NCBI GenBank assembly: GCA_017473555.1
Contig: JAFUKO010000132.1
Location: forward strand, 1 to 39,559
DNA: 39,559 nt
Reading direction: 5' to 3'
DNA from: Ruminococcus sp.
GTDB lineage: Bacteria > Bacillota > Clostridia > Oscillospirales > Acutalibacteraceae
A model generated the notes under the pieces. That model was not told the origin of the DNA. It searched no databases and worked only from the letters and a program-made list of their open reading frames with translations. Of this stretch, positions 7,041 through 15,822 are shown piece after piece. The position numbers and the translations under genes are program-made. The first letter of the stretch is position 1, and the number at the start of each line of letters is the position of its first letter.

Positions 7041-8102
7041 ATGGCAGATAAAGTATTGATGAAAGGTAACGAAGCTATCGCTGAGGCTGCTATACTTGCA
7101 GGTTGTAAGCACTACTTCGGTTATCCTATTACTCCACAGACAGAAATCGCTGCTTATATGGCTAAGAAAATGCCTAAAATCGGCGGTTGCTTCTTACAGG
7201 CTGAAAGTGAAATCGCTGCTATCAATATGGTATATGGTGTAGCTTCAACAGGTAAGCGTGTTATGACTTCTTCATCATCACCTGGTATTTCACTTAAGGG
7301 TGAGGGTCTGTCATACATGGCAGGTTCAGATTTACCTTGTCTTGTTGTTAACGTACAGCGTGGTGGTCCTGGTCTTGGCGGTATCCAGCCTAGCCAGTCT
7401 GACTATTTCCAGGCTACAAAGGGCGGAGCACACGGCGACTTTAGAATGATCGTTTTAGCTCCTGCTTCAGTTCAGGAAATGGCAGAGCTCACAGTAAAAG
7501 GCTTTGAGCTTGCTGATAAATACAGAATGACTTCTATGATTTTAGCTGACGGTACTATGGGTCAGATGATGGAGCCTGTTGCGCTCGACTTTGACATCAA
7601 AGAGCGTCCAGCTACTCCTTGGGCTACAACAGGTACAAAGCTTGAGCGTGAGCACAACATCGTAAACTCACTCTCACTCGTTGCTGAAGAGCTTGAGCGT
7701 CTTAACTTCGAAAGATTTGAGCGTTACAAGGCTGTTGAAGAGAACGAGGCTATGTACGAAGAGTTTATGACTGAGGATGCTGACATTATCGTTGCTGCTT
7801 TCGGTATCGCTTCACGTGTTTCAAAGAACGCTATCGTTGAAGCTAGAAAGCAGGGCATCAAGGTTGGTCTTATCCGTCCAATCACTCTCTGGCCATTCCC
7901 TAAGGCTCCATTTGAGAAAGCTGCCAACACAGCTAAGGCTATTATTTCTGTTGAGCTTTCAATGGGTCAGATGATCGAGGATGTTAAGCTTGCTACAGGC
8001 TGCAAGGTTCCTGTAACTCTGTGCAACCGTGTTGGTGGTATGATTCCATCCCCTGAGCAGGTATTAGAGGCAATTATTGAAGCTAACGGAGGTGCAAACT
8101 AA
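7041..8102 (+). CDS. vorB: 2-oxoacid:ferredoxin oxidoreductase alpha subunit (VorB/KorA type)
   Basis: A 353-aa protein with the usual alpha-subunit features: an N-terminal pyrimidine-binding domain (MKGNEAIAEAAILAGCKHYF, then GYPITPQTE) and a C-terminal transketolase-like domain (IVAAFGIASRV, GLIRPITLWPFP). Length is typical for the separate alpha chain of branched-chain 2-oxoacid (VOR) or 2-oxoglutarate (KOR) ferredoxin oxidoreductases. The complex interconverts a 2-oxoacid plus CoA with an acyl-CoA, CO2 and reduced ferredoxin. In this T-box-induced setting the carboxylating direction is expected (inference). It starts 7 bp after the ferredoxin gene and its stop overlaps the next start by one base. 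Naming differs between databases; this chain is also called VorA. Confidence 0.85.
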   Translation: MADKVLMKGNEAIAEAAILAGCKHYFGYPITPQTEIAAYMAKKMPKIGGCFLQAESEIAAINMVYGVASTGKRVMTSSSSPGISLKGEGLSYMAGSDLPCLVVNVQRGGPGLGGIQPSQSDYFQATKGGAHGDFRMIVLAPASVQEMAELTVKGFELADKYRMTSMILADGTMGQMMEPVALDFDIKERPATPWATTGTKLEREHNIVNSLSLVAEELERLNFERFERYKAVEENEAMYEEFMTEDADIIVAAFGIASRVSKNAIVEARKQGIKVGLIRPITLWPFPKAPFEKAANTAKAIISVELSMGQMIEDVKLATGCKVPVTLCNRVGGMIPSPEQVLEAIIEANGGAN

Positions 8103-8860
8103 TGGCAGTAGTATTTGATAAACCACATGCTCTGGCAGATGTGCCTATGCACTATTGTCCGGGTTGTTTACACGGTGTTGTACACCGTCTTGTTGCTGAG
8201 GTTATTGACGAGCTCGGTATCGAGGGCAGAACAATCGGTATTGCTCCGGTTGGTTGCTCTGTTATGGCATATAACTATTTCAACTGCGATATGATTGAGG
8301 CGGCTCACGGTCGTGCTCCTGCAGTTGCTACAGGTGTTAAGCGTTCAGACCCTGAGAACAACATCGTATTTACATATCAGGGTGACGGTGATTTAGCGTC
8401 TATCGGTATGGCTGAAACTGTACACTCAGCTGCTAGAAACGAGAACATCACAATTATCTTTATCAACAACGCTATTTACGGTATGACAGGCGGTCAGATG
8501 GCTCCTACATCACTTCCTGGTCAGGTAACACAGACTTCTCCATACGGCAGGGACGTTAACCACTGCGGTTATCCTATCCGTGTTTGTGAGATGCTAAGTC
8601 AGCTTGAAGGTCCTGAGTACCTTGAGCGTGTTACAGTAAACAACGTTAAGAATATCAAAAACGCTAAGAAAGCTATCAAAAAGGCGTTCCAGAACCAGAT
8701 TGACGGCAAGGGCTTCTCACTCGTTGAGGTTGTATCATCTTGTCCTACAAACTGGGGTATGACTCCTATTGATGCGTTAAAGTGGATTGACGACAATATG
8801 CTCCCATACTATCCACTCGGCGTTTATAAGGACCGTTCAGCAGAAAAGGAGGAAGCATAA
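8102..8860 (+). CDS. vorA: 2-oxoacid:ferredoxin oxidoreductase beta subunit, TPP-binding
   Basis: A 252-aa thiamine pyrophosphate-binding subunit. CPGCLHGVVHR near the N-terminus and the TPP motif GDGDLASIG, ending in FINNAIYGMTGGQ, are hallmarks of this chain in KOR/VOR enzymes. The complex would make or break the C1-C2 bond of branched 2-oxoacids. The start overlaps the alpha stop (TAATG) and the end overlaps the gamma start in the same way, which points to translational coupling and matched subunit amounts. The database name of this chain varies (also VorB or KorB). Confidence 0.87.
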   Translation: MAVVFDKPHALADVPMHYCPGCLHGVVHRLVAEVIDELGIEGRTIGIAPVGCSVMAYNYFNCDMIEAAHGRAPAVATGVKRSDPENNIVFTYQGDGDLASIGMAETVHSAARNENITIIFINNAIYGMTGGQMAPTSLPGQVTQTSPYGRDVNHCGYPIRVCEMLSQLEGPEYLERVTVNNVKNIKNAKKAIKKAFQNQIDGKGFSLVEVVSSCPTNWGMTPIDALKWIDDNMLPYYPLGVYKDRSAEKEEA

Positions 8861-9393
8861 TGGCTACAACACAGTTTTTATTCTCAGGTTTTGGCGGTCA
8901 GGGCATCCTCTTTGCAGGTAAATTCGTAGCATACAAGGGTCTTACAGAAAATAAGCAGGTAAGTTGGCTTCCATCTTACGGCCCTGAGATGCGTGGCGGT
9001 ACTGCTTCTTGTTCAGTAATCATTTCTGACGAGCCTGTAGGTTCACCAATCGTATCTAAGCCTGACGTTTTAGTTGCACTCAACCTTCCTTCACTTGACC
9101 GTTTTGAAAAAGACGTTAAGCCGGGCGGTTACATCTTCGCTGACTCTACACTCATCGAGCGTAAAGTAGAGCGTGATGACGTTAACGTTTTCTACATTCC
9201 TGCTACACAGCTTGCTTCTGACAACGGCATCCCTACTTTAGCTAATATGATCGTTATGGGTAAGATGCTCAAAGAGCTTGGCGACTATACAAGTGAGGGT
9301 ATCGAAAACGGTTTAGCAAAGGTTATTTCTGCTAAGCGTGCAGATATGAAAGAGCTCAACGTTAAGGCTCTTGAGCTTGGTGCAAACAGCTAA
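8860..9393 (+). CDS. 2-oxoacid:ferredoxin oxidoreductase gamma subunit
   Basis: A 177-aa gamma chain, recognised by the N-terminal [14 protein letters not shown] motif (a conserved glycine-rich stretch of the catalytic gamma domain) and by the following [10 protein letters not shown] segment. It completes the delta-alpha-beta-gamma set. Translation is coupled through a TAATG overlap with the beta gene, with a GGAGG site inside that gene's end. No terminator lies in the 38 bp before the aminotransferase, so that gene is part of the same transcript. Commonly called VorC or KorC. Confidence 0.86.
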   Translation: MATTQFLFSGFGGQGILFAGKFVAYKGLTENKQVSWLPSYGPEMRGGTASCSVIISDEPVGSPIVSKPDVLVALNLPSLDRFEKDVKPGGYIFADSTLIERKVERDDVNVFYIPATQLASDNGIPTLANMIVMGKMLKELGDYTSEGIENGLAKVISAKRADMKELNVKALELGANS

Positions 9394-9431
9394 TAAGCTC
9401 ACTACACAACTTTATTAAGAAGGTGTTTTAA

Positions 9432-10493
9432 TTGAATATCACAATTACAAAAACAACTACTCCTAAAGCAAAACCTGATGAGTCAGCTTTAGGTTTCGGT
9501 AAAATTTTTACAGACCATATGTTTATGATGGATTACAGCAAGGACACAGGCTGGACTAATGCAAGAATCGTTCCATTTGAGAACCTTTCTATCCACCCTG
9601 CTTCAACTGTACTCCACTACGGCTCCGAGATTTTCGAGGGCTTAAAGGCATACAGAAGAGCTGACGGCAAGGTTCAGCTTTTCAGACCAATTGAAAACAT
9701 TCGTCGTATGAACAGAAGTGCTGAAAGACTCTGTCTTCCTGAGATTCCTGAGGAAGATGCTTTAGAAGCACTCCTTAAATTCGTTGAGGTTGAGCAGGAC
9801 TGGACTCCATCTGCTGAAGGTACATCACTGTATCTCAGACCATTCCTTTTTGGTAATGACGAGTCTTTAGGCGTTCACGCTGTAGCTAACGCTACATTCA
9901 TCATCATCGCTTCACCTGTTGGTTCTTACTACCCGGAGGGCATCAATCCTGTTAAGATTATGATTGAAGACGAGGACGTAAGAGCAGTAAGAGGCGGTAC
10001 AGGTTACGCTAAATGTGGCGGTAACTACGCAGCTTCTAACCGTGCAGGCGAGCGTGCAGCACAGAAGGGTTACTCACAGGTTCTCTGGCTTGACGGTGTT
10101 GAGAGAAAATATATCGAAGAAGTTGGTGCGATGAACGTTATGTTCAAAATCGACGGCGAAATCGTTACTCCAATGCTCTCAGGTTCTATCTTACCTGGTA
10201 TCACTCGTATGAGCTGTTTAGAGGTTCTCAGAAACGAGGGTTACAATGTTTCTGAGAGATTACTCTCAATCAACGAGCTTGAAGAGGCTATGGAAAATGG
10301 CAAACTCGAAGAAGCTTGGGGTTGTGGTACAGCAGCTGTTATTTCTCCAATCGGTGAGCTCTGCTACAAAGGCAAGAAGTACGCTGTAAATAATGGCGAA
10401 ATCGGTGAAACAACACAGCACCTCTACGATACACTCACCGGTATCCAGTGGGGTAAGGTTGAAGACAGCTACAACTGGATTGTTGAACTTTAA
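9432..10493 (+). CDS. ilvE: Branched-chain amino acid aminotransferase
   Basis: A 353-aa class IV PLP aminotransferase. The PLP lysine is K194 in GYAKCGGNYAAS, and the EEVGAMNVMF and SGSILPGITR motifs mark the long (class II BCAT-like) branch. It moves an amino group from glutamate onto 2-oxoisovalerate, 3-methyl-2-oxopentanoate or 2-oxoisocaproate to give Val, Ile or Leu. This is the final step of the proposed pathway, placed directly after the oxidoreductase that would make those oxoacids. The start is TTG, chosen because AAGAAGGTG lies 6 nt upstream and no ATG occurs nearby. The operon ends at the terminator 24 bp downstream. Confidence 0.92.
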   Translation: MNITITKTTTPKAKPDESALGFGKIFTDHMFMMDYSKDTGWTNARIVPFENLSIHPASTVLHYGSEIFEGLKAYRRADGKVQLFRPIENIRRMNRSAERLCLPEIPEEDALEALLKFVEVEQDWTPSAEGTSLYLRPFLFGNDESLGVHAVANATFIIIASPVGSYYPEGINPVKIMIEDEDVRAVRGGTGYAKCGGNYAASNRAGERAAQKGYSQVLWLDGVERKYIEEVGAMNVMFKIDGEIVTPMLSGSILPGITRMSCLEVLRNEGYNVSERLLSINELEEAMENGKLEEAWGCGTAAVISPIGELCYKGKKYAVNNGEIGETTQHLYDTLTGIQWGKVEDSYNWIVEL

Positions 10494-10516
10494 TTTTACT
10501 GAAATATACAAATCTT

Positions 10517-10541
10517 AGCTCCCCTTTTTGGGGAGCTTTTT
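10517..10541 (+). terminator. Terminator of the Val T-box operon
   Basis: Perfect 8-bp stem AGCTCCCC/GGGGAGCT with a T5 loop and a T-run. It marks the end of the synthetase-to-ilvE operon. Confidence 0.9.
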
Positions 10542-10671
10542 GTTTATATATTACCGTTTGGATATCACATTTAACAAAACTTATACGGCTAATTTATAAA
10601 TTATGTCAATGGTTATAAAACGTATATGATGCTATAATTACCGTTTGAAAATTTTTATGGTAGGCTATATT

Positions 10672-12801
10672 ATGAAAAGAATGATTTCTTTACTGATAGT
10701 TTTAGTAATAGTGTTCAGTGCTTTTTCGATTGTGCCGTTTACAGCGGGTGCTGTTGATAGCGGTGTTATAGAAACAGCTGAAACAAGCGGAGATTTTGAG
10801 TACACAGTTTTGTCTGACGGCACAGCTGAGATAACCGATTACAGTGGCTCTGAATCAGAGCTTGTTATTCCATCTACACTAGATGGATATAAGGTGTCGA
10901 GTATAGGTGACTCTGCGTTTTATAATTGCCCGAGCCTTACGTCAGTTGTAATTCCACATGGTGTAACAAGTATAGGCGAAATGGCATTTGAATATAGCAG
11001 CAATATTACAACAATCACCATTCCGGATAGTATGAAAAAAATAGGTAAAAGTGCATTCGAGTTTTGCTCAGGTCTAACATCAATTACTATCCCTGACTCC
11101 GTGACCAGTATAGAAAATTATGCTTTTAACAAATGTTCAAGTCTTACATCGGTTGCAATCCCCCAGGGTATAACAAGCATAGCTAACGGACTCTTCGGTA
11201 ATTGTACTAACCTTGAAACAGTGTCGATTCCTGATAGTGTGACAAGCATCGGTGGTCATGCTTTCTGGGATTGTACAAATCTTACAGAAGTTACAATCCC
11301 TGATACTGTGACAAGTATCGGTGAAAGTGCGTTCTGGTGTTGTGAGAATCTTGAATCGGTTGATATCCCTCAGGGTGTAACAAGCATCGAGTATCGCACG
11401 TTTTACAGATGTAAAAGCCTTACATCTGTTACAATCCCTGACAGTGTAACAAGTATTGGTGAAGAGGCTTTTGATGGTTGTTCAAGTTGGTTATCTGTTA
11501 CAATACCACAGGGGGTAACAAGTATAGGGAAGGTTGCTTTTGGCTCTTGCGAAAGCTTAAAAGAAATTACAATTCCGGATTCAGTAACAAGCATAGGCAA
11601 TTCTGCTTTTCGTAGTTGTACAGGTCTTACATCAATTACAATTCCAAGTAGCGTGACAAGCATAGGTACCAGTGCTTTCTCTTCATGTGTAAATCTTGCT
11701 GAAATTAAAGTTGATAGTGATAACAAGGTGTATGACAGCAGAGAAAACTCAAACGCAATTATAGATACTAAAACAAATACTCTGCTGATCGGTTGTAAAA
11801 ATACAGTAATTCCTGACTCGGTAAAGAGCATAGGATTAAGTGCATTTTTAGGTTGCGACGGGCTTGTTTCAATCACTTTTCCTTCAAGTGTTGAAAGTAT
11901 AGGGGAACATGCGTTTTATAATTGTGAAAACCTTGAAACAGTCACAATGACTAATGGTGTAATGACCATAGAGAAAATGGCGTTTGATAGTTGCAAAAGC
12001 CTTAAGTCACTTACTCTTTCTGAGGATTTGGTAAGTATAGGTGAACATGCATTTTATGGATGTGAAAGCCTTGAAGCAGTTGAAATCCCAAGCTGTGTAT
12101 CAATTATAGGTCCTAGTTCTTTCGGACGTTGTATCAACCTGAGTGAGATTATAGTTGATAGTGATAACGCAGTTTTCAACAGCAGAGGAAATTGTAACGC
12201 AATTATTGAAACAGGAACAAATACATTGGTTGTAGGTTGTAAAAATACAGTAATTCCTGACGGTGTAAAAAGCATAGGGGATTCTGCATTCCATGATTGT
12301 ACAGGTCTTACGTCAATTAAACTTCCTGACAGTGTGACTCTTATAGACGATACTGCATTTTTTGTATGTGAAAATCTTGAGTCGGTTAATATTCCTGACG
12401 GAGTAACCAGAATAGGTGAGATGGCATTTGCTAATTGTGATAGCCTGAAAATACTTGTATTTCCGGAAAGTGTTACAAGTATAGGTTCTTATGCTTTTGA
12501 TCGTTCTACTAGGGATGGACTTTGTATATATGTTTACAAAGATTCTTTTGCACATGAATTAGCACAGATGATTCAAACGAAGCATGTCGTTATCGGTGTG
12601 GATGTGTATATAGGCGACGTAAACGGCGATCTAGACATCGCGATTATGGATGCAACGGAAATACAGCTGTTTATCGCACAGTTAACAGAACTTTCTGACA
12701 ACGGTCTTGTTTGTGCTGATGCCTATAAAGACGGCGACATTACTATTATGGACGCTACCCAGATTCAGTTGTTTATCGCACAGCTCATTCCTGAATTATA
12801 A
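10672..12801 (+). CDS. Secreted BspA-type leucine-rich-repeat protein with C-terminal dockerin
   Basis: A protein of about 709 aa with a signal peptide (MKRMISLLIVLVIVFSAF, then cleavage near TAGA-VDS). A long array of about 23-residue LRR_5/BspA-type repeats follows, each close to LTSVTIPDSVTSIGxxAFxxC. The last 65 residues hold two dockerin-like calcium loops, DVNGDLDIAIMD and DAYKDGDITIMD, each followed by ATxIQLFIAQL. The LRR part probably binds proteins or a surface. The dockerin would anchor it to a cohesin on a cellulosome-like scaffold. I chose ATG 10672 over the in-frame TTG at 10645 because the -10-like TATAAT (10633-10638) would place the transcript start there. The ribosome binding site (GGTAGG) is weak. 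Confidence 0.85.
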   Translation: MKRMISLLIVLVIVFSAFSIVPFTAGAVDSGVIETAETSGDFEYTVLSDGTAEITDYSGSESELVIPSTLDGYKVSSIGDSAFYNCPSLTSVVIPHGVTSIGEMAFEYSSNITTITIPDSMKKIGKSAFEFCSGLTSITIPDSVTSIENYAFNKCSSLTSVAIPQGITSIANGLFGNCTNLETVSIPDSVTSIGGHAFWDCTNLTEVTIPDTVTSIGESAFWCCENLESVDIPQGVTSIEYRTFYRCKSLTSVTIPDSVTSIGEEAFDGCSSWLSVTIPQGVTSIGKVAFGSCESLKEITIPDSVTSIGNSAFRSCTGLTSITIPSSVTSIGTSAFSSCVNLAEIKVDSDNKVYDSRENSNAIIDTKTNTLLIGCKNTVIPDSVKSIGLSAFLGCDGLVSITFPSSVESIGEHAFYNCENLETVTMTNGVMTIEKMAFDSCKSLKSLTLSEDLVSIGEHAFYGCESLEAVEIPSCVSIIGPSSFGRCINLSEIIVDSDNAVFNSRGNCNAIIETGTNTLVVGCKNTVIPDGVKSIGDSAFHDCTGLTSIKLPDSVTLIDDTAFFVCENLESVNIPDGVTRIGEMAFANCDSLKILVFPESVTSIGSYAFDRSTRDGLCIYVYKDSFAHELAQMIQTKHVVIGVDVYIGDVNGDLDIAIMDATEIQLFIAQLTELSDNGLVCADAYKDGDITIMDATQIQLFIAQLIPEL

Positions 12802-12817
12802 AAAATAACCAGCATTT

Positions 12818-12843
12818 AAGGCTCCTGATATGGGAGCCTTTTT
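12818..12843 (+). terminator. Terminator after the LRR-dockerin gene
   Basis: AAGGCTCC paired with GGGAGCCTT and followed by T residues, 17 bp after the stop codon. The following 90 bp before the next promoter hold nothing I can name. Confidence 0.85.
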
Positions 12844-12934
12844 GTTGTTAGATGTTGGTGTATTAAAAAACGCAGGAGAATAGCGTTGTTAAAATTACAC
12901 AATACGGATTTTATACATATAGTAACAATGCTAA

Positions 12935-12963
12935 TTGACTGCGTGTTTTTGCCAAAGTATAAT
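12935..12963 (+). promoter_or_regulatory. Promoter of the second dockerin gene
   Basis: TTGACT (12935-12940), 17-bp spacer, TATAAT (12958-12963), about 50 bp upstream of the start codon. Confidence 0.75.
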
Positions 12964-13015
12964 TGAATTGAAGATGATAAAGATGCTTTGACTATACTTT
13001 TAAGGAGGTATGAAG

Positions 13016-13987
13016 GTGCAGAGAGTTATCAGTATTGTTTTGGTTTTTATAATGCTTGTTTTAGGTGCAGTGGTCAGTGTGTCAGCTGAAGACTTGGATA
13101 TCAGCGACGAGCTTATGAATGCAATAAGGGAACTTAAAAACGATGAAACTTTATCTAAAGACGATTTCAACCTAATGTACAGCTATGAGATTTCGAAGGA
13201 TAAATATCTCGTGCGTTATAGTAGAAGGGAGTCGGCATCTCCTTGTGTTGTGTGTGAAATCGTGATGGGTGAGTATAAAATGACAATAGGTCAGCCTCCG
13301 ATTCCGATGATTTTGTACAACGGCAAGCTCTATGAAACCAAAGTTGCTTACGATGAGGGCATAATCGACTATGATGACCTTGAGATTATGTCTACATTTG
13401 AAAAGGTAAGTGTTGAAAAAATCGGTTGGAGCTATGAAACAGATTTTGTGAAGACTTATGTTGGTAGTTTAGCTGAGTATAGCTACGAAGAGGTATACCA
13501 CTATTATGGAGGCAATTACTTAGGTAGTAGTCCTGATTGGGTTTTAGCAAAGGGCTCCGTATCAGATAAGGAAGATTGTGATACACGTTATCTTAAGTAT
13601 GATGATTTTGTACTTGTGTGCAACGAGAGCACAGCTCCGTTTACAATGGGATACGGTGCTTTCTTTACTCCTTGGGACGGTTATGGTGGCGGTCATTGTT
13701 TCTATGATTTGGTGTCCGATTTTGACCTGATTGCAGAGAAAATGGATGGATTTACTGACATATTAAAAGAACAGGACGAAGCTGTTGAGCTGGGTAATTG
13801 CGACGGCGACGACGATTTATCTGTATTGGACGCAACACAGATCCAGCTGGTTGTTGCGAATCTTGATACAGCAGTCAAGTTAACTGACGAAAGAGGCGTT
13901 GAGTTTTACTTTGAAGACGCTGATTCAGACGGCGAGATTTCTATTTTAGATGCTACAGCTGTTCAGCTTAAGTTAGCTAAATTATAA
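13016..13987 (+). CDS. Secreted protein of unknown function with C-terminal dockerin
   Basis: About 323 aa. It opens with a signal peptide (RVISIVLVFIMLVLGAVVSV, then SAE). A central region of about 230 residues, rich in Tyr, Asp and Glu, matches no family I recognise. The C-terminus has two dockerin-like calcium loops, NCDGDDDLSVLD and DADSDGEISILD, each followed by AT-x-x-Q. Export and attachment to a cohesin scaffold are likely; the cargo activity is unknown. GTG at 13016 is preferred because AGGAGG at 13003-13008 is 7 nt upstream. The ATG at 13010 is in frame but only 1 nt from that site. Confidence 0.75.
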   Translation: MQRVISIVLVFIMLVLGAVVSVSAEDLDISDELMNAIRELKNDETLSKDDFNLMYSYEISKDKYLVRYSRRESASPCVVCEIVMGEYKMTIGQPPIPMILYNGKLYETKVAYDEGIIDYDDLEIMSTFEKVSVEKIGWSYETDFVKTYVGSLAEYSYEEVYHYYGGNYLGSSPDWVLAKGSVSDKEDCDTRYLKYDDFVLVCNESTAPFTMGYGAFFTPWDGYGGGHCFYDLVSDFDLIAEKMDGFTDILKEQDEAVELGNCDGDDDLSVLDATQIQLVVANLDTAVKLTDERGVEFYFEDADSDGEISILDATAVQLKLAKL

Positions 13988-14000
13988 TAGTTCACAGTTT

Positions 14001-14028
14001 GGGTGCTGCTTTTTCGCGGCACCCTTTT
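14001..14028 (+). terminator. Terminator after the second dockerin gene
   Basis: GGGTGCTGC paired with GCGGCACCC (one G-U pair), loop TTTTTC, followed by TTTTG. It sits 13 bp after the stop codon. Confidence 0.85.
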
Positions 14029-14112
14029 GTTGTGCCTTTTGTGATTTTTTACATATGGACAAACCTCTTGTTACAGCGTTATCGTCAATGTGAAAAAATT
14101 AACGAAAAGTTG

Positions 14113-14141
14113 TTGACATCTCAATTTCACTGTGATATATT
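14113..14141 (+). promoter_or_regulatory. Sigma-A promoter of the Leu T-box operon
   Basis: TTGACA (14113-14118), 17-bp spacer, TATATT (14136-14141). Transcription should start near 14148 at the beginning of the T-box leader. Spacing and boxes match the other two T-box promoters. Confidence 0.82.
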
Positions 14142-14147
14142 AGTAGC

Positions 14148-14405
14148 ATATTTTTCAAATGCGATGAAGAAATTATTCTTTGTCCAAAGTTTTTTTCAGA
14201 GAGCTGTCGGTTGGTGTAAGACAGTAAAAACGGTCAAAGAAGTCTCATTTTGGAGCAGAATCGCTGAACTGATTAAGCGATTACGGAGTGCCCCGTTACC
14301 ATGGCAAAAGGCTTGTTGGAGCCTTACTGAGTTGGTCGATTTTTCGGCAAACAGGGTGGTACCGCGATTTATTCGTCCCTGAGGCATTAGCCTTGGGGAC
14401 TTTTT
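14148..14405 (+). promoter_or_regulatory. T-box riboswitch, leucine specifier (CTC)
   Basis: Elements in order: GCGATGAAGA at the Stem I base, AGAGAG (14198-14203), distal CTGTCGGTTGGTGTAAGACAG, specifier CTC at 14244-14246 followed by ATTTTGGAGCAGAATCGC, T-box GGGTGGTACCGCG (14354-14366), and a terminator at 14375-14405. The CTC codon sits where ATC and GTA sit in the other two leaders. The UGGU bulge fits a tRNA with discriminator A, as in tRNA-Leu. Outside the core motifs this leader differs from the other two, so it is not part of their recent duplication. Uncharged tRNA-Leu should turn on the operon. Confidence 0.87.
14375..14405 (+). terminator. Regulated terminator of T-box 3
   Basis: An 11-bp stem GTCCCTGAGGC/GCCTTGGGGAC (two G-U pairs), ATTA loop and a T-run. 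It is the off-state of the Leu T-box. Confidence 0.85.
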
Positions 14406-14440
14406 ATTTTACTAAAACTTCAGTAAGAGAGGTTATTATT

Positions 14441-15820
14441 ATGAAACAAGTAAGAATTGCAGACACAACATTATGCAAAGAAAATTCTAACTTCAGCTTT
14501 AAAGAGAAGCTCGAAATCGCTCGTCAGCTTGAGCGACTTTGTGTTGACACTATCGAGCTACCTGAAATTATAAATGAAAGAACAGACATCCTGTTTGTAC
14601 GCACAGTAGCATCTTTTGTTAAAAAGAGTGTTATCTCCGTTGCGGCAGGCTCTAGTATTGATAGCATCGAGAATGCTAAGAAAGCTCTGTCAAACACTGC
14701 TCATCCTTGTATTAGAATCGAGCTTCCTGTATCTCCTGCTTTAATGGAGTACAATCTCCATAAGAAGAACGCAAAGATGCTTGACTACATCAAAAAGTGT
14801 GTCGAGATAGCTAAGGACGGCTGTGATAACGTTGAGTTCTGTGCGGTTGATGCAACTCGTGCTGAGAAAGACTTCTTAAAGGATGCAATCAAGGTTGCGG
14901 TTGAAGCAGGTGCTACATCAATCTCTATCTGTGATTCAGCGTCATCAATGCTTCCTGATGATTTTGCTGAGTTTGCTGAAAAGATTGCTAAAAAGGCTGA
15001 TGTTCCTGTCGGTGTTAAGTGTGATGACAAAAACGGTTTAGCTGTTGCTCAGGCTATTTTATCAGCTCGTAAAGGCGTTAAGATAGTAAAGACTGCTGTT
15101 GACGGCGATTGCACACCGCTCGAGACATTTGCGACTATGGCTAAGAACTGCGGAGATTCATACGATTTCTACTGTAACATCCGTTTCACTGAGATGCACA
15201 GAATCATCAAGCAGATTAACCGCATTTCTGAAAACGCAAACAACGAGAACGCAGCAGTAACTTTAACTGATGCTGACGAAACATCAATCCACCTTGATGT
15301 CAAAGATACTCAAGAGGATATCGCAGTAGCTGTTAAAAAGCTCGGCTATGATTTATCAGAAGAGGATGAGGCTAAGGTATATGAAGAGTTCATCCGTGTT
15401 GCTGAGAAGAAGAACGTAGGTGCTAAAGAGCTCGATGCAATTGTTGCGTCCGTTGCTTTACAGGTTCCTGCTACATATAAGCTCATTTCCTATGTTATCA
15501 ACAACGGTAACATCATCAATTCAACAGCTCAGATTACTTTAGAAAAAGACGGCGAGCAGTTACAGGGTATCTGCATCGGCGACGGCCCTGTGGACGCTTC
15601 GTTCCTTGCTATTGACCAGATTGTCGGCCATCACTATGAGCTTGACGATTTCCAGATTCAGTCAGTAACTCAGGGCAAAGAGGCTATGGGTTCTGCACTT
15701 GTTAAGCTTAGAAACGGCTCAAAGCTGTATTCAGGCAACGGTATTTCAACCGATATTATGGGTGCAAGTATCAGAGCATACTTAAACGCTGTTAACAAGA
15801 TTGTTTACGAGGAGGCGTGA
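14441..15820 (+). CDS. LeuA-like protein with degenerate catalytic barrel and intact regulatory domain
   Basis: A 459-aa protein with the layout of 2-isopropylmalate synthase: an HMGL-like TIM barrel (about 1-270), linker (about 270-335) and LeuA dimer/regulatory domain (about 335-455, with GDGPVDASFLAID and STDIMGASIRAYLNAVN). The barrel has lost the expected active site. DTTLRDGEQ is DTTLCKENS (residues 8-16), so the catalytic Arg is gone. The HxHxD metal site is KCDDK (193-197), so both His are gone. The GER-GN motif is also missing. It is unlikely to make 2-isopropylmalate. With the leucine-binding-type domain preserved under a Leu T-box, a leucine-sensing or partner-regulating role is plausible (inference). 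ATG 14441 is the true start: an earlier in-frame ATG at 14288 lies inside the T-box RNA. Confidence 0.8.
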   Translation: MKQVRIADTTLCKENSNFSFKEKLEIARQLERLCVDTIELPEIINERTDILFVRTVASFVKKSVISVAAGSSIDSIENAKKALSNTAHPCIRIELPVSPALMEYNLHKKNAKMLDYIKKCVEIAKDGCDNVEFCAVDATRAEKDFLKDAIKVAVEAGATSISICDSASSMLPDDFAEFAEKIAKKADVPVGVKCDDKNGLAVAQAILSARKGVKIVKTAVDGDCTPLETFATMAKNCGDSYDFYCNIRFTEMHRIIKQINRISENANNENAAVTLTDADETSIHLDVKDTQEDIAVAVKKLGYDLSEEDEAKVYEEFIRVAEKKNVGAKELDAIVASVALQVPATYKLISYVINNGNIINSTAQITLEKDGEQLQGICIGDGPVDASFLAIDQIVGHHYELDDFQIQSVTQGKEAMGSALVKLRNGSKLYSGNGISTDIMGASIRAYLNAVNKIVYEEA

Positions 15821-15822
15821 GC

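Noticed and set aside
3827-10493. A catabolic branched-chain amino acid operon (VOR working oxidatively)
   Set aside because: A T-box that turns the operon on when tRNA-Val is uncharged would be the wrong logic for breakdown. The reversible chemistry is not excluded, but the supply direction fits better.
10645-10671. TTG start at 10645 for the LRR-dockerin gene
   Set aside because: It falls at the expected transcript start after the TATAAT at 10633, and the signal peptide begins at ATG 10672.
10672-12600. CRISPR-like regularly spaced repeats
   Set aside because: The repeats are in frame, degenerate, and encode BspA-type LRR units in a continuous reading frame.
13999-14382. Open frame of 127 codons between the second dockerin gene and the LeuA-like gene
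   Set aside because: It lies across the promoter and T-box 3 RNA, including the conserved T-box sequence, and has no ribosome binding site or family match.
14288-14440. Longer N-terminus for the LeuA-like protein from an ATG at 14288
   Set aside because: That start sits inside the T-box and terminator RNA. The IPMS-like sequence begins exactly at ATG 14441.
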